Notes: generated by a model from the sequence alone, not told the origin. Shown: positions 1 through 19,980, numbered from the stretch's first letter. The stretch: DNA of 64,000 nt from Antennarius striatus (GCF_040054535.1 NC_090785.1:20899001-20963000); one strand, 5' to 3'. Made by a program: numbers and translations.

Positions 1-1120
1 TACCAAAACCAACATAACCAATATTGTTACTGGACTAACCAACATTATCAACACCCAGTGACGTGTGGTCAGGGGAGACGGGTGAGGCACGGCTCTCACC
101 TGCTGTCATGAAAGAAAAAAATGAACAATCGAAGAAATTAATAAAATTGTTATATTTATCCAGTGATGTGTATTATAAAGTTATTTCCCATTTAATGTCA
201 CCAATTTCAGGTTATTTTTACTCAAAATTGCTGAATTTTCACATTTGCCGCAGAAATACTGAGTAGAGACCTACGCTGAGGCACCAGCCAGCCGTGCATC
301 ACAATGGGTTGCGCAGTGACTCGACTAGCTGTGCTGGCAGGCTATATGGTGAGACCGTAATGCTATCTCTCTATATGTCGCTATTAAAATGTTCAAACAC
401 ATTTGCGCTATGAACTAAATTCCCATAATTTAGCTAATGTATATAATGTACAGTGTTTTTTTGTCAAAAACTGTATGTGTGTAACGTCTTTCTTGAATTG
501 AGTGGTCCTGAAACTGCTGGGAAAAGGCATGAGGTGAGGCACACAGTTCTCCAGCCTCATGGTAGGGGGCGCTGGTGATCCCAAGGATTCGGCCGAGGAT
601 TCCTCTTCCTCCGCCATAGAAAAAGTGAGAGTAAACAACAATACAAAGTCAAGTGCAGCCATTCATTTGTTTTTTCCGCTCGTCTTGCCTTACTATAAAA
701 ATGGAGGGTTACATATCTCAACTCAAAATTTTTTCGATGCTTTTGTTCAGAAGGACTTCATTTCTAAGTAAACGTAACATTAAAAACCGTGTAAAAAACG
801 TTTTTATCAAATGTGCTAATTGTGTTACATTTTGTATGTGTAAATAATTCTGCTATTAGACTTTAAACATAACCCGCTCACTTTTGCTAATTAAATGGTG
901 AATAAGCTAAACTGTAGGTTCATATTTTTGTAAATCTAATTACGATGAAATCAGTGCCTCACCAGCCATGAATCTCAGCGCATGTCACTGTCAACACCAT
1001 TACAACCAAAACCAACATAACCAACACCATTACCATTACTACCAAACCAACATGAAAACATTGTTTCTACCAAAACCAACATGACTAACACCACTACTGC
1101 CAAAATCAACATAACAAACA
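1..1120. repeat. Gene-free DNA with degenerate ACCAAAACCAACAT repeat
   Basis: Imperfect copies of a short motif (accaaaaccaacataaccaac) occur at 1-55 and again at about 1005-1115. The DNA between is AT-rich and has no coding signal; the short ORFs here have no recognisable composition or domain. The repeat may be one old minisatellite split by an insertion. No gene is supported. Confidence 0.5.
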
Positions 1121-1124
1121 CCCT

Positions 1125-1985
1125 CTTCTTCTTCTTTTCCTTTCGGCTTTTCCCTTCAGGGGTCGCCACAGCGAATCAGTCACATCTATGTAACTCTGTC
1201 TTCTGCATTCTCTTTTCTCACACCAACTACCTTTATGTCTTCCTTTGGGCCTCCTACCTGGCAGTTCAAAACTCAGCATCCTTCTATCAATTTATTCACT
1301 ATCTCCCCTCTGAACATGTCCAAACCATCTCAGTCTGGCCTCTCTGACTTTATCTCCAAAACCTCAAACATGTGCTGTCCCACTGATGTACTCATTCCTG
1401 ATCCTATCCATCCTGGTCACTCCCAAAGAGAACCTCAGTATCTTCATCTCTATACCTCCAGCTCTGTCTCCTGGGTTTTCCTCAGTGACACTGTCTCTAG
1501 GCCAAACAACATCGCTGGTCTCACCCCAGTTTTGTACACCTTTCCTTTCATTTTAGCTTAAACTCTTCCATCACACATCACATCTGACACTTCCTCCACC
1601 CGTTCCATCCTGCCTGTACACGCTTCTTCACCTCTTTTCCACACTCTCCATTGCTCTGGACTGTTGAGCGTAAATCCTCCACCTTCTTGATCTCTTCTCC
1701 CTGTAACCTCACTCTTCCACTTGGGTCCCTCTCATTAACACACATGTAGTCTGTCTTACTTCGGCTGACCTTCATTCCTCTCCTTTCTAGGACAAACCTC
1801 CACCTCTCTAGCTTCTCCTCCACCTGTTCCCTGCTCTCACTACAGATCACAATGTCATCTGCAAACATCATTGTGAATGGAGATTCCTGTCTAACCTCGT
1901 CTGTCAGCCTGTCCATCACCATAGCGAACAAGAACGGTGGGACGGTGGGACTGATCCCTGATTCAGTCCCACCGTGCTTGTCGAT
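1125..1985 (-). mobile_element. RTE-type LINE, 3' fragment
   Basis: Read on the minus strand, 2012-1578 encodes reverse-transcriptase sequence with the catalytic FADD box (FADDIVICSESREQVEEKL) followed by the thumb-like region. The same protein appears in the longer copy at 48.7-51.5 kb. The 3' tail at 1125-1175 (minus strand: gcgacccctgaaggg, then an A/G-rich end) matches the tails at 22.9 kb and 10.0 kb, so it is the element's natural 3' end. The copy is 5' truncated, and near 1960-1990 it abuts a Rex1/L2-like fragment in the same orientation. Stops and frameshifts make it non-functional. Confidence 0.85.
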
Positions 1986-3450
1986 ACCCAGACAACAGTC
2001 TGTTCGGAACAAGTGTGTTAAAGGCAGAACTGAAGTCTACGAACAACATCCTCGCATAGCTGCCAGGGTGTTCCAGGTGTTCACACACTGTGTGGAGGGC
2101 CGTGTTGATGGCATCACCACTGGACCTGTTCGCTCTGCACGCAAACTAATGCTGATCAAGACTGGGAGGCAGAAGAGATTTTACTTCATCACTGTGGATG
2201 TTAGGCCACAGGTCTGTAGTTTATACAGGCTGCTGATCAACTTCTTCTTGGGGACATGTATGATGGTGGCCTATTTCAGGCAATTGGGGCTGTGCAGGTG
2301 GCCAGTGAGAGGTTAAAGATAGATGTAAAGACCTCTGCTAGCTGTTCCGCACAGCCCCTTAGTACCCTCCCCAGGACTGGCAGCCTTCGATGAGTTCACA
2401 CTGCGGAGCACCTTCCTGACCTCCTCTATGCGCACAGTGAGGGCCAGGGTGTCAGCAAGCAGTAGCATGGGGGCATTTTGCTCCTCTCCAACTTCAAACC
2501 TTGCAAAAAAGAGATTTAGCTCTTTTGCTAGGTCTGAGCTGGTGCTGGTGGTGGGAGCACTGGAGCGGTTCATATTACGAAGCTCGCAGATGCCCTGCCA
2601 AGCATGTCAGGTGTTCGTCTCATTGAGGTGTCCTTAAACCTTTCTGGTGTAAGCTGTCTTCGCCCGCTTGACGCCCTTCTTCAGGTTCGATCTCACCGAG
2701 TTGTAAAGCTCCATGTCTCCAGACCTGAAGGCAGAGTGTTGTGTCCTCAGCAGCTGTTCTACCTCACTTTTTATCCACTATTTCCTATTTGGATAATGCC
2801 TAACCATCTTCTCCTCAGTGACATTATCCATGCATGTTTTAATTTAAAACAGAACAGTGGATGTATAAATGTTCAAGTCTTTTTGTGCAAATATGTCCCA
2901 GTTAGTCGTCTTGAAGCAGTCCTGTAGAGAGTAGAGTAGGACTTTATTGATAAGTTGCAGGATGGTATCTATCTGTAGTTGTGGGATCGTTTCTTCTGAC
3001 CAGATCCGTACGGGTCTCACCTCAGCCGGTGTTCTCTTAATGAGGGGCCTGCGTGCTGGGCTGAGAAACAAGGACAGATGGTCCGATTGTCCAAGTTGGA
3101 GGAGGGGGGAGACCTTGTATGCTTCCTTGATATTACTGTAAACCTTATCCAGCATGTTATGATCCCGTGTTACACATGAAACATGCTCATAAAATCTAGG
3201 AGTCACAGTTCTTAAATCCAGGTGGTTAAAGTCTCCGGCCACAATTAAGATGCTATCCGGATGTGCTGATTGTTGTTTGCTAACTGCAGCTAGCAGGGTC
3301 TTTAGTGCCACATTAGCATTAGCAGCTGGCAGCATGTATACAGCGGTTACCATGATGACTGTGTGCTCTCAGGCCACATAGAAAGGACGACATCCTAACG
3401 TAATTAACTCCACATCCGGGGAACAGTGTGTTTCCGTCACTGTCGTGTTT
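1986..3450 (-). mobile_element. Rex1/L2-like LINE fragment (endonuclease and start of RT)
   Basis: On the minus strand, 3353-2844 encodes an APE-type endonuclease segment with the GDFNHLDL box and, near its end, the SDHLSLFL box, which is the arrangement of Rex1/Babar and L2 LINEs. Endonuclease-like coding continues upstream to about 3450 in another frame. At 2573-2313 a linker/RT-entry segment follows, and near 2300-2010 there are broken traces of the RT 'YRPVALTS' region. Several frameshifts make it a relic. It is interrupted by the RTE fragment at its 3' side. Confidence 0.75.
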
Positions 3451-4309
3451 GTGCACCACCTGTCGTTGGAGTAGACAATCAGGCCTCCTCTTCTACTTTT
3501 CCCTGAGTCACTTGTCTGGTCAGCTTGGTGCACTGCTGCGCACGGCCATCTTGGGGAAAAAAATGATGATTGGAGGATCAGTTGACAGCTATTCTGAAAT
3601 ATACACGGTCATTGGGGGATCAGTCTCATCATCGCAGAATTTGCAAGTAAAGTCAAAAGACAAACTGCAACTCTCTTCTTGGTATTTGCTTGGTTAACAC
3701 CTGAGACTGTTTTGGTGCAAAAAAAAATGTAGAAAAAAGGAAAAGGTCTTTTCAGCTCTCCTGAAATGACAAACACAGCTGGCTGACTGGAAGTACCAGA
3801 AGAAAGTCTACTGTTGGCCAGACCTCTTCATGATATTTGTACATGGCCATCATTGATAATCTCATGGAGCAGATTCCACTGGGTTTTTCAAATCTGGAAA
3901 GTTTGTGCTTCTTAGGATTAGTCAAGTATGATGACATGAGAGAAGTCTTTCCAGAGGAGACGTTTCATAGTGATCTGAAATGTTACGGCCAATAATTTGA
4001 TTCAAATAGACTAAAGCCTGAACTTCAGGTCCTATATACAAATCAGGACTTGCAGAATAAGGGAGGAAAGCTGTGCGGTTTTTGTTTTTTCTAAATAACA
4101 TGGAGTTGGTCAGAGTAATGCCCCAGCTCTACAAACTGTCATTGTTCATCTGTGGGTGTGGAAAGGAGCCTCTTGTGTTTCAAAAGGTTTATGTCTTACA
4201 CCTGCAATGGAATAGTCCAAGGCTGTTAAGCTCTGCTGGCAATTGAGATGACACCAACAGATTCACAGACCATCATCTATTTTCTCGAAGACTAGATGAC
4301 CGTAATCGT

Positions 4310-4445
4310 CTCGTCTTCAGCCACTTTTTCACCTAGCGGGTCACGGTTGTTGCTGGAGCCTATCCCAGCTGGCTACAAGCAAGAGGAGGCATACACCCCA
4401 GATGTGTCACCAGTGCATCACAGGACCACTCACACCAAATCTCAA
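4310..4445 (+). repeat. Common teleost dispersed repeat, fragment
   Basis: The stretch 'gttgctggagcctatcccagctgg', with following text about a ratio-like CCAGTGCATCACAGG segment, matches the 3' half of a dispersed repeat seen in full near 25.5 kb and 32.3 kb in this window. It is non-coding. From 3451 to 4309 I see nothing beyond anonymous AT-rich DNA. Confidence 0.5.
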
Positions 4446-4763
4446 ACTTACAGTGAATTTAGATTGATCAGTTCACCTAAATCCTGTGTTTTTGAAGGTG
4501 CATAGGAAGGAGCCAGAGAACCAAGATGAAAGTGCTACCGACTACACCACCTTGCAACTATTTCTTGAGAAAAACTGGAGGCCAGAATTTACATATAAAT
4601 AAATGTAGGCTGGTAATGAATTTCCCCCTCTTTACAAGACTGCTCTTTATCAGTTGAGACCTCTGGGTAAAAGAATACTTGAGTGTGAGGTGGGAAGCAT
4701 GCTCACTGTGAAGTACCTGCTGGTATGCTTTCTCACCCTATTATGAGACTATGATCTACTTTA

Positions 4764-4941
4764 GGCAGAGGTAACAGTACAGCTGATGGACATTAATCAG
4801 TTTACTGCAGTAACACTGAGGTAACAGTACAGGTGAGGGATATTACTCACAGTTTACTGAAGTAACACAGGTAACAGTACAGCTGATTGATATTACTCAG
4901 TTTACTGCAGTAATACTGAGGTCACAGTACAGCTGATGGTT
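4764..4941. repeat. Minisatellite, unit about 50 bp, left part
   Basis: Three to four units of the type 'gaggtaacagtacagctgatgg + attactcagtttactgcagtaacact' lie in tandem. The array stops after 'gctgatgg' at about 4939 and resumes in register with '(g)acattactcatag' near 6012, so the DNA between is best explained as an insertion. Confidence 0.75.
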
Positions 4942-4944
4942 CAG

Positions 4945-6015
4945 TGTTTCTGCTGTGCTGTGCTGGGGTGTGGCAGGAGGAGAGGCCGAACTTGTGGGCG
5001 GAGCCTCGTCTCCACACCTGTTACTCATCTCCACACCTAAAGACGATTGAACTGATTAGCCTGAGGCTTTATAAGCTGGTTCATTCTTTTGGTTTGTTGT
5101 GTGGTGGAAAGTTTTTAATATAATAAAATAATACAATAATATAACAAAATAATATCATTTAATTGAACCAAAGATCTGGATTGTTGTGTGTGTCATATTA
5201 TCCAGCTCTTGTGAAGGTGGCCCCAGGATGTCTCGAGGTCATGAAGACGCTGCATGAAAATAATTCCTGTTGGACCATATTTGGAAATGCTTGCATAACT
5301 GTAGGTATCCTTGGAAGAAGTTAGACACTGACAGAAGCAGCTAGCCAGATCATTTCATATGCTATCCAAGAAATTAGAATGTATGTTTCTCCACAGGGTC
5401 ATCCAGAGAATGTCTGCAGCAGATCCTCACAGGGTTCGCGTGGCTAATTATATTATGTCATCAAATAGTTTTGTGAAACTGTCGACTTGATATTTTTGGT
5501 AACGTCTGGAGGTCATGACGTACCAACTGAAAGCCCGTAAAGAACTGGTTGAAAGCAGATGGGCCGAGGTTAATACCTCCCCCTAGTCACACCTTTAGGG
5601 TATAAAAAGATATGTGATCCATTTCCTAGTTGGTACTTGGAAGTTTTTTCCTGTACCCAGAGTATTCTGCAACAACACACCGGAGGACTTTTTCATCGTC
5701 TCCAGAGCTCTCATCATGCTTAGATAAGTATTTGTTAAACCTGTCTGTCAATATCGTCGATGATATTATTGGACTCATACTCAACCTATTGATATTATTG
5801 TACGGCTACTCAACCTATACATGATTTGAATTGACAAATATCTTGTGTTTAATACACTGTCTCCTGTCCTTAAGAAAAACAAAACCCCACCACAGTTGTT
5901 AAGTTGTTTTTGTACTTCTGTATTTCTTGTTTCCTTGCTGTTCACTTTGTTTTTGATTAAAATATGGATGACAATCTGTGTTCTGCATTTGGGTCCAAAC
6001 CTTCCTGTCGTGACA
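4945..6015 (+). mobile_element. Candidate solo LTR inserted in the minisatellite
   Basis: The segment interrupting the minisatellite begins TGTTTCTG and ends CGTGACA, the usual LTR boundary form (TG...CA). It is about 1.07 kb long, contains a TATA-like box (tataaaaag, about 5601-5609), a late polyadenylation-like signal (attaaa near 5957) and a 'ctgcatttgggtcc' tail that many fish LTRs share. I found no coding domain and no clear 5-bp target duplication (ttcag on the left, ttact on the right), so the LTR label is an inference. It could be a composite of two insertions. Confidence 0.4.
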
Positions 6016-6080
6016 TTACTCATAGTTTACTGCGGTAACACTGAGGTAACAGTACAGCTGATGGATATTACTCAGAGTTC
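6012..6080. repeat. Minisatellite, right part
   Basis: One full and one partial unit of the array found at 4764-4941 (actgaggtaacagtacagctgatgg then atattactcag). It marks the right-hand border of the inserted segment. Confidence 0.7.
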
Positions 6081-6780
6081 CTTTAAGTCTTCCAGTCTAC
6101 ATCTTAAATATGTTAAACAAAACTAGCAGGAACCTGTGGAAATTCCATGATAAAACAAAAATATCAGACTTCATACCAAACATATGAAAAGAATGAATAG
6201 CTACCTTGTTCTATGGAGCAAACGCTACACTGCTAACGTGGATAGCTCTAGCTAAACATTAGCCAACTGATGCTAGCCGAGTTTTTGCTGCAACACAACA
6301 TGAGACACGGTGATGTCATGTATGCTAGCACATATTCCTTCTAGATTACTACCTGAACAGTGATTTCTACATTTTATTAGAACAATAAAAGTTTTAAGTT
6401 TTTGATGTAACTTTCCAGAGTTGAAAACCTCCTGTTGTGAGCGTTGGACACCAGGAACCAAAACCAGCAGGACGTCCATTACGGTGCCAACGCCATCTTG
6501 ACCTCCGTTGAGACTTTTCAAAATCATTCGTACAGAATGAGATCACAGTTGAGATTCAGCTCGTCTTCATCGAAGGAGCAATAAACTCAACAGAGTCTGC
6601 AGCATAAACAACTTAACAGTCTGATGATGTTTTCTTGTTGTTTTGGCCATAGATTGGTTGTTGATTGGCTGTTGACCTCCGGCTTTCAAGGAGAGCAGAC
6701 TTTTCTTCTGTCTCTATTTGGTGATATCGCTCGCTATCTTTTTCGAATTCATATTCCGATAAAACTCTCACTCACACTCA

Positions 6781-7760
6781 TTGATTCTCTGCAAAGAGAC
6801 GAGAGGAAGAGGGAAGTCAGAAGATAATGACAATAAAAACTGGAAAAAAGCCCTAGAGCGGATGGCCTCTTCAGCGAATGAGTTAAGGAGTGCCTTTAAT
6901 AAGTTCAGCAGTGGCTATGATAAGAACTTGGAAGAAAAGCTGAAACCGGTACTAGACTGCATGGAAAAAATGAAGGATGACATGGAAAAAGACAGAAAGA
7001 CACAGATGAAAAAGATCGAAGAATGGTTGTCCTAGAGCAAGGACAACAAAGAATGGAGGAAATAGAACAAAGCATTCGAATAAATGATGTGGTCATCACC
7101 GACGTCAAAATTAAGCCGAGTAATAACGCACATGCTAAGGCCAGAGGAGAGGGAACTGAACACAGCACTGACTACAGTATATGAGAAAGCAGAACAACAG
7201 GTGATTTCTCAACTGAGGGATCTGGGGATTAATATAGATCTGGACCAGATCGAGACATGTCATCCACTACCATCTGGAGGTAAAAGACCACCTGCAGTGC
7301 TGATAAAATTCCTAAATCGCGAGTACAAAATTGCTCCTCTGAAGCAAGGCCCTGTATTGAAAGGAAAAGATGTATACATCGATGAGAATCTCACCACAAA
7401 GAATGCAGATATTGCAAAAAAAAGCTTGTTAGCTGAAGAAAATGGGCTGATCGACAACACCTGGACAAACAACTGCAGGATCTTCATCAAAACAAAGGGG
7501 CTTTCTCCGGAGCAGATGAAAACAATGATGTTCAAAAATATGGGAGAATTGGAGAATTCTTCAACAGATAAGGTATACCCAAAAATAAAAATTCTTTAAC
7601 TTCAACACAGCAGAGAACAGCCATCTTTGCACTGTCTGAAGAGATGAAAGATATAATACAGAGAACTGTTGATCAAGATAGTTTGGAGTTGAAAACCGAT
7701 CATTTTGTGGATTATTCCCTGTTTTTCTTGGTAGCACCAGTGCTACCAAGAAAAAAAGTT
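6781..7760 (+). mobile_element. L1-like LINE ORF1 relic
   Basis: Two ORFs in different frames (6781-7035 and 7084-7599) together look like an L1-type ORF1: an N-terminal lysine/glutamate-rich coiled-coil segment (LEEKLKPVLDCMEKMKDDMEKD), then an RRM-like and C-terminal part (CHPLPSGGKRPPAVLIKFLN). A stop and frameshift near 7036-7083 separate the halves, so it is dead. ORF2 is not present directly downstream, but an L1-like ORF2 C-terminal remnant occurs on the same strand at 9.1-9.5 kb, so the two may be ends of one internally deleted element. Confidence 0.65.
7722..7755. repeat. Perfect 16-bp inverted repeat with 2-nt spacer
   Basis: Arms 7722-7737 (tttttcttggtagcac) and 7740-7755 are exact reverse complements around 'ca'. 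It lies just past the L1-like ORF1. It could be a self-complementary junction left by a rearrangement. Confidence 0.85.
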
Positions 7761-8499
7761 AATTTCGAGCCCTGCATAGTAATAACTGCTGTTCATCACT
7801 CATCTGTAGTCGGCTCGCTCGGCGACCATTTTGACTTAAAATATTATTATTGTCATTTTTATATTGTTACTATTATTCTCCCCATCGTTTCTAAAGTGAG
7901 AGATCATTAGGCCCATTATTGCACAATCTATTCTGTGTTAACAAGAGCCTATATTATTAAACTTGATACCTACGTATATGGCTATAAAGACTACGCCTTT
8001 TCTTTTTTTTTCATGTTTTGGGCATTGGGGTGCGTCAGCTAAGTCGGGAGGTAGAAGTGGGTACGCGGACTGAAAAGTTTGGGAACCGCTGCTCTAGGTT
8101 AAAAGGCTAATATCTGGAAGTGGATAAGAGTATGTATGTCTGTCAAAATTCAATGTATGAACTGGTTGAAAACATCTAACATCTGAGTTTGTGTTGACAA
8201 CATATTGTAATTAGAGAGATGTTTGTTGATTCAGGGGGACGGGAATTTCACAAGACTCTTGGCCTGTGAGCCCTTTTTTTAATGTTATTGTTGATGTTGT
8301 AAATGTGATGAAGGAGTGAAGTCTGTTATATATGTCCGAAAAAAATAAACCCAATAAAACTAACTAAATAAATAGACGTAATAAACGTGCAAAGCAAAGC
8401 TTTGATTTCATCCTTTTCAGTTGAGTTTTTCCCCATCTTTTTGCAACAGCCCTGAATCAATCTCAAGATCCATGACAATTTTGGGCAAACCATAATTTC

Positions 8500-8895
8500 T
8501 GTCATGATTTGCAGTTGCTCCGTCCCTCTCTCCCTCCTCTTTTGAGTCACACCCGGTCCCCACCTACATGGGCATGGCCACTCCTGGCAGCAGAGCAGCA
8601 CACCTGTCTTCCATCACCACTCTCCAGACCTTCATGAGGACCAGCTTCCCACCATTCATCGCCAGTTCGTTTGTACTGCTAGCATCAGCAGCTTGGCTCT
8701 CTTGGCTCTTCTCTGTGTTACCAGATCCAGTCTGTTGCCTGTTCACCTTCCAACCTGCCTGCTTGCTTCTACTACTTACCTCCTGCAAGACTCACCTGCT
8801 CAGCCTGGTCATCTGGTCCACAATCTCACAACATTCCTTTCTGTTAAATAAATCTTTTTACCTTTACCTTCGCATTTGGGTCCTACAGTAAACCG
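8500..8895 (+). mobile_element. Retroelement-like 3' end or LTR fragment
   Basis: C/T-rich sequence running into 'aaataaat' and then 'ttcgcatttgggtcctac' resembles the R-U5 end of fish LTRs or the tail of a retroelement; the same 'catttgggtcc' ending is at about 5985. There is no coding domain. The upstream stretch 7.9-8.5 kb contains 'aaaagtttgggaaccgctgctctag' (about 8070-8095), a typical hAT-type transposon end, but no partner end was found. Confidence 0.35.
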
Positions 8896-9089
8896 TGGCA
8901 GTTTCCTCCTTCTGTGTGGGACAGTGTTTTCCAAAATGGGCTGATGAGGGACTTGTCACAATCAATCAATTATTCCATGGAATAGAAATTATAAGTTACT
9001 CTCAATTGCAGGAACAATTTACAGTTCCATCAAATGACTTGTATAAATGCTTTTAAATAAGGCACCACATCAATTAAAAGGAAATAATG

Positions 9090-9720
9090 TGTGAAAATCC
9101 AAATGGATTTGAATAATATTTCATTACCATCACAGAAAAAGGTCTTCCTACTTAAAAACATGTCTCAAATATAAACAAGACTCATGGTTGATCCCTCCCA
9201 AAATACCTTGAGCATTAAAGAAAAATGGGAATTAGAATTAAATACCATAATTGACAATAAGGAATGGGAAGATTTATCTTTCAGCAGTCATAAAGAAATA
9301 AATAGTCAATTATGGAAAGAATTTGATTGGATTTGATTGATATTGCTGGCATCATTCGTGGGAAGATGTATAACATGGATCACTGATTGCTAAGAAGATG
9401 ATAACAGTGAACTGGAAGGATATGAAATCACCAACAATAACTAAAACAAGTCTACATGATGGAACAGATGACTGCAAGACTCCAACTGAAGATGGACATA
9501 TTTAATTGGAGGTGGAACTGTGTTAAAAATATTTAGGTGTTAATTAAGTGTTATTTAACCCATACCTGACCTTGTCCTGGGCAGAGAAAAAAAAAGGAGG
9601 TCTATAGTCTCATGTCCAGGAATACTTTATGTTTTGTATTTTATTTAATTCAATTATTTTTCTTACTATTGTTTGTTGTTGCTGTTTTTGTTTAAAAATT
9701 AAATAAACAAAAGTAAAAAC
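9090..9720 (+). mobile_element. L1-like ORF2 C-terminal remnant and 3' end
   Basis: In broken frames the + strand reads KWELELNTIIDNKEWEDL and further on KKMITVNWKDMKSP, which resemble the extreme C-terminus of fish L1 ORF2 proteins. An A/T-rich non-coding tail with aataaa follows (to about 9715). Much of the expected sequence between these motifs is deleted. It fits the L1-like ORF1 at 6.8-7.6 kb. Confidence 0.5.
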
Positions 9721-9769
9721 TAACAACAACAAATGTAAAAAAAGGCAGTCAGAGACTGCAACATCCTGC

Positions 9770-9960
9770 GACTTTACCTACTTCCAGGGTAGGTCAGGGT
9801 ACCCTGAAAGTAGTACCTGACAAGTGCATAGCTTTGATCTTTTAGGGTATGTCAAAGCTATGCACTAGCTTTGACCACAAATCAAAGCTAGTACAACGGT
9901 AGATCAAAGCACTAGCTTTGATCTATGGTCTAGCACTAGCTTTGATCTATGGTCCTAAAC
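9770..9960. repeat. Palindromic repeat cluster (CTAGCTTTGATC)
   Basis: A perfect 15-bp inverted repeat (9823-9837 and 9852-9866, agtgcatagctttga and its complement, 14-nt loop) is followed by at least four further copies of TAGCTTTGA/TCAAAGCTA in both orientations, including the direct repeat 'actagctttgatctatggt' twice. It is not a known family to me; it may be the core of a MITE. Confidence 0.7.
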
Positions 9961-10006
9961 TGGCCTTCTTCCTTGTCTTTCTGTCTTATCTAGTTCCTGA
10001 GTGTAC

Positions 10007-10034
10007 TTCTTTTCCTTTCGGCTTTTCCCTTCAG
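10007..10034 (-). mobile_element. 28-bp RTE 3'-end insertion with 14-bp TSD
   Basis: The 28 bases 10007-10034 are the RTE tail (cctttcggcttttcccttcag on + strand) seen at the 3' end of the copy at 1.13 kb. They are flanked by identical 14-bp sequences, gttcctgagtgtac, at 9993-10006 and 10035-10048. This is the signature of target-primed reverse transcription that stopped almost at once. Confidence 0.85.
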
Positions 10035-10269
10035 GTTCCTGAGTGTACAAAAGTTGAAATTTGACCTTGACCTAGTTTTCTCAGGGTCGAGGTCATCATC
10101 TATTTTTTTCATCCTCTTTGCCCCCCGATTAATCTTCTTTTTGTTTCATCTTTCTATCTGCAACGGTTGTGAAGATATTTGGTGGACATACAAACGGTCG
10201 AACGGATGGACGAACACAAGAACACTGACAATTACAACACATCACCGCTTTGAAGCGGGATGTGAAAAT

Positions 10270-10471
10270 AGACATTAAGTCAGAAGTACACCCTGGGTTG
10301 ATAGAATGTTGTAGCAGATGTTATTCCTGACTGAAACACAAGGGGGTGCCAACGAGCCCGACAGCCGTTTACTAACCGCCCAAAGAGAGCAGAAGAAGAG
10401 GAGGAGCCGGAAGACAAAGAAGAAGACGACGACCAATAGGAAGCTGACAGAAGTACTGTGTGCCCACCAGA
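10270..10471 (+). promoter_or_regulatory. magt1: Likely magt1 promoter and 5' UTR
   Basis: The 200 bases upstream of the magt1 start include a CCAAT box (accaatagg, about 10430) and purine-rich sequence; CpG density rises around and after the first exon. No TATA box was seen at a sensible distance. The transcription start cannot be fixed from sequence alone. Confidence 0.45.
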
Positions 10472-18658
<8,187 letters not shown>

Positions 18659-19980
18659 GTTTTCCTGGCATCCTCTGCTTTCATCGCCAGTGGGAACGTC
18701 AGTCCAGGAAGTGCTGACCAAGCAGGGTGCTCTCCACGGGAAGGATCCCACTAATCTGTGTTTTAAGCCATGATCTGTCAAGCCAAAACTCTGTCAACGA
18801 ACACTGTGCCTTTATAACAACTCAGCAGCGGTTCTAACAGTGTGCAGTTCTTTCTGGACCCAATTCAACCCAAATGTGTTCCCTAAATTCATGTTTTAAA
18901 GAAAACAAAAGCAATTTGTAATTGTGAATGGTCCAGGTTTGGTCCCTGGAGGGCAAAAGTCTGTCAGTCGCTCAAGAATTCTGTTTTTTTTTTTTTTAAT
19001 ATTATGTATATTATAATAGAACTTATTATAATATAATTATAATGTATTATATTATAATATATAAATATTATAATACATATAATATAATACATTATGATAT
19101 ATTAGATTATATTATAATGTGATATATTGAATTTTATCATAAAGGCGGAGCTGCTGTTTCGGCCGGGCTCACCCTGTGGGAGAACCGGACACATTTTCAC
19201 CATGACTACACTCTTGTCTAAATTCTTGATCCATTTTATTTTTTTGGGCCTGATCACCTGACGGTGTCATGTTGCACAGACCAAACACCAGACGATGACA
19301 TGTTGCTAGTTGAAGCTGCTTCAGTAACAGTCGAACCATTTTGATTGGAGGAAGTCTGAGTGATGTTGCTCAAACCCTTGAAAGCCCCCCTGGAGTGAGT
19401 CGACGTCCCACCCTGTTGGGTATCTGTACCAAACTTTGAATCACTGACAAATATTTAACAGTTTAAGTATTATTCCAGTTCTAATTGAAGGATAAACGTT
19501 TGCCCATGTTGCTATGGCAACTTCTCACTGCTGTTTCATGAGAGTTCACAGGGGGCAGAGGCTGTAGTATGTGTGTGGGAGGGGAGGGGGGTCATATCAG
19601 GTTTTTGTGTTGTGTGAGTGATGAAAGCTGATGTTGTAACTCCCGTATGAGTCTGGCCTGATCTTCATCCTCTGATCAAAGTATCCACTCATTTAGTACC
19701 CACTCATTTACTCAAGGTTTCCAGAAAGAAGCACCAAATTACATCACTGTGGAGTTGGGAAGGAGTGTCGATCCCACCTGTCTGTGCTTATTTGTAGTAA
19801 CTGTTCCAAAAGACAGTGTGTACATCGTCCCATTATCCAACATGAAATCACTGCAGCTTTTCCAGGAATGAATCATCAGACATTCCTCTGGAGCAGAGTC
19901 AGATTTCTGTTGGATGTTTCTTTAAGTTCCACATCAGTTCCTTCTTGAGATGCTTTTTCTGGGACCAATGAAATAAATGT
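18659..19980 (+). other. magt1: magt1 3' UTR region
   Basis: No coding sequence follows the stop at 18656-18658. The first well-placed polyadenylation signal is aataaa at 19972-19977. Within it, 18985-19135 is AT-rich with many TATAATATA units. The true cleavage site cannot be fixed without transcripts. Confidence 0.4.
18985..19135. repeat. AT-rich TATAAT low-complexity block
   Basis: A run of about 150 bp almost without G or C (ttataatataattataatg type), able to fold on itself on either strand. It follows a poly-T of 12-13 residues. Confidence 0.85.

Noticed and set aside
1852..2316. 154-codon + strand ORF
   Set aside because: It lies antisense to RTE and Rex1-like RT sequence that is recognisable on the minus strand.
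4764..4941. CRISPR-like spaced repeat
   Set aside because: The units are contiguous and degenerate with no unique spacers, and the genome is a vertebrate's.
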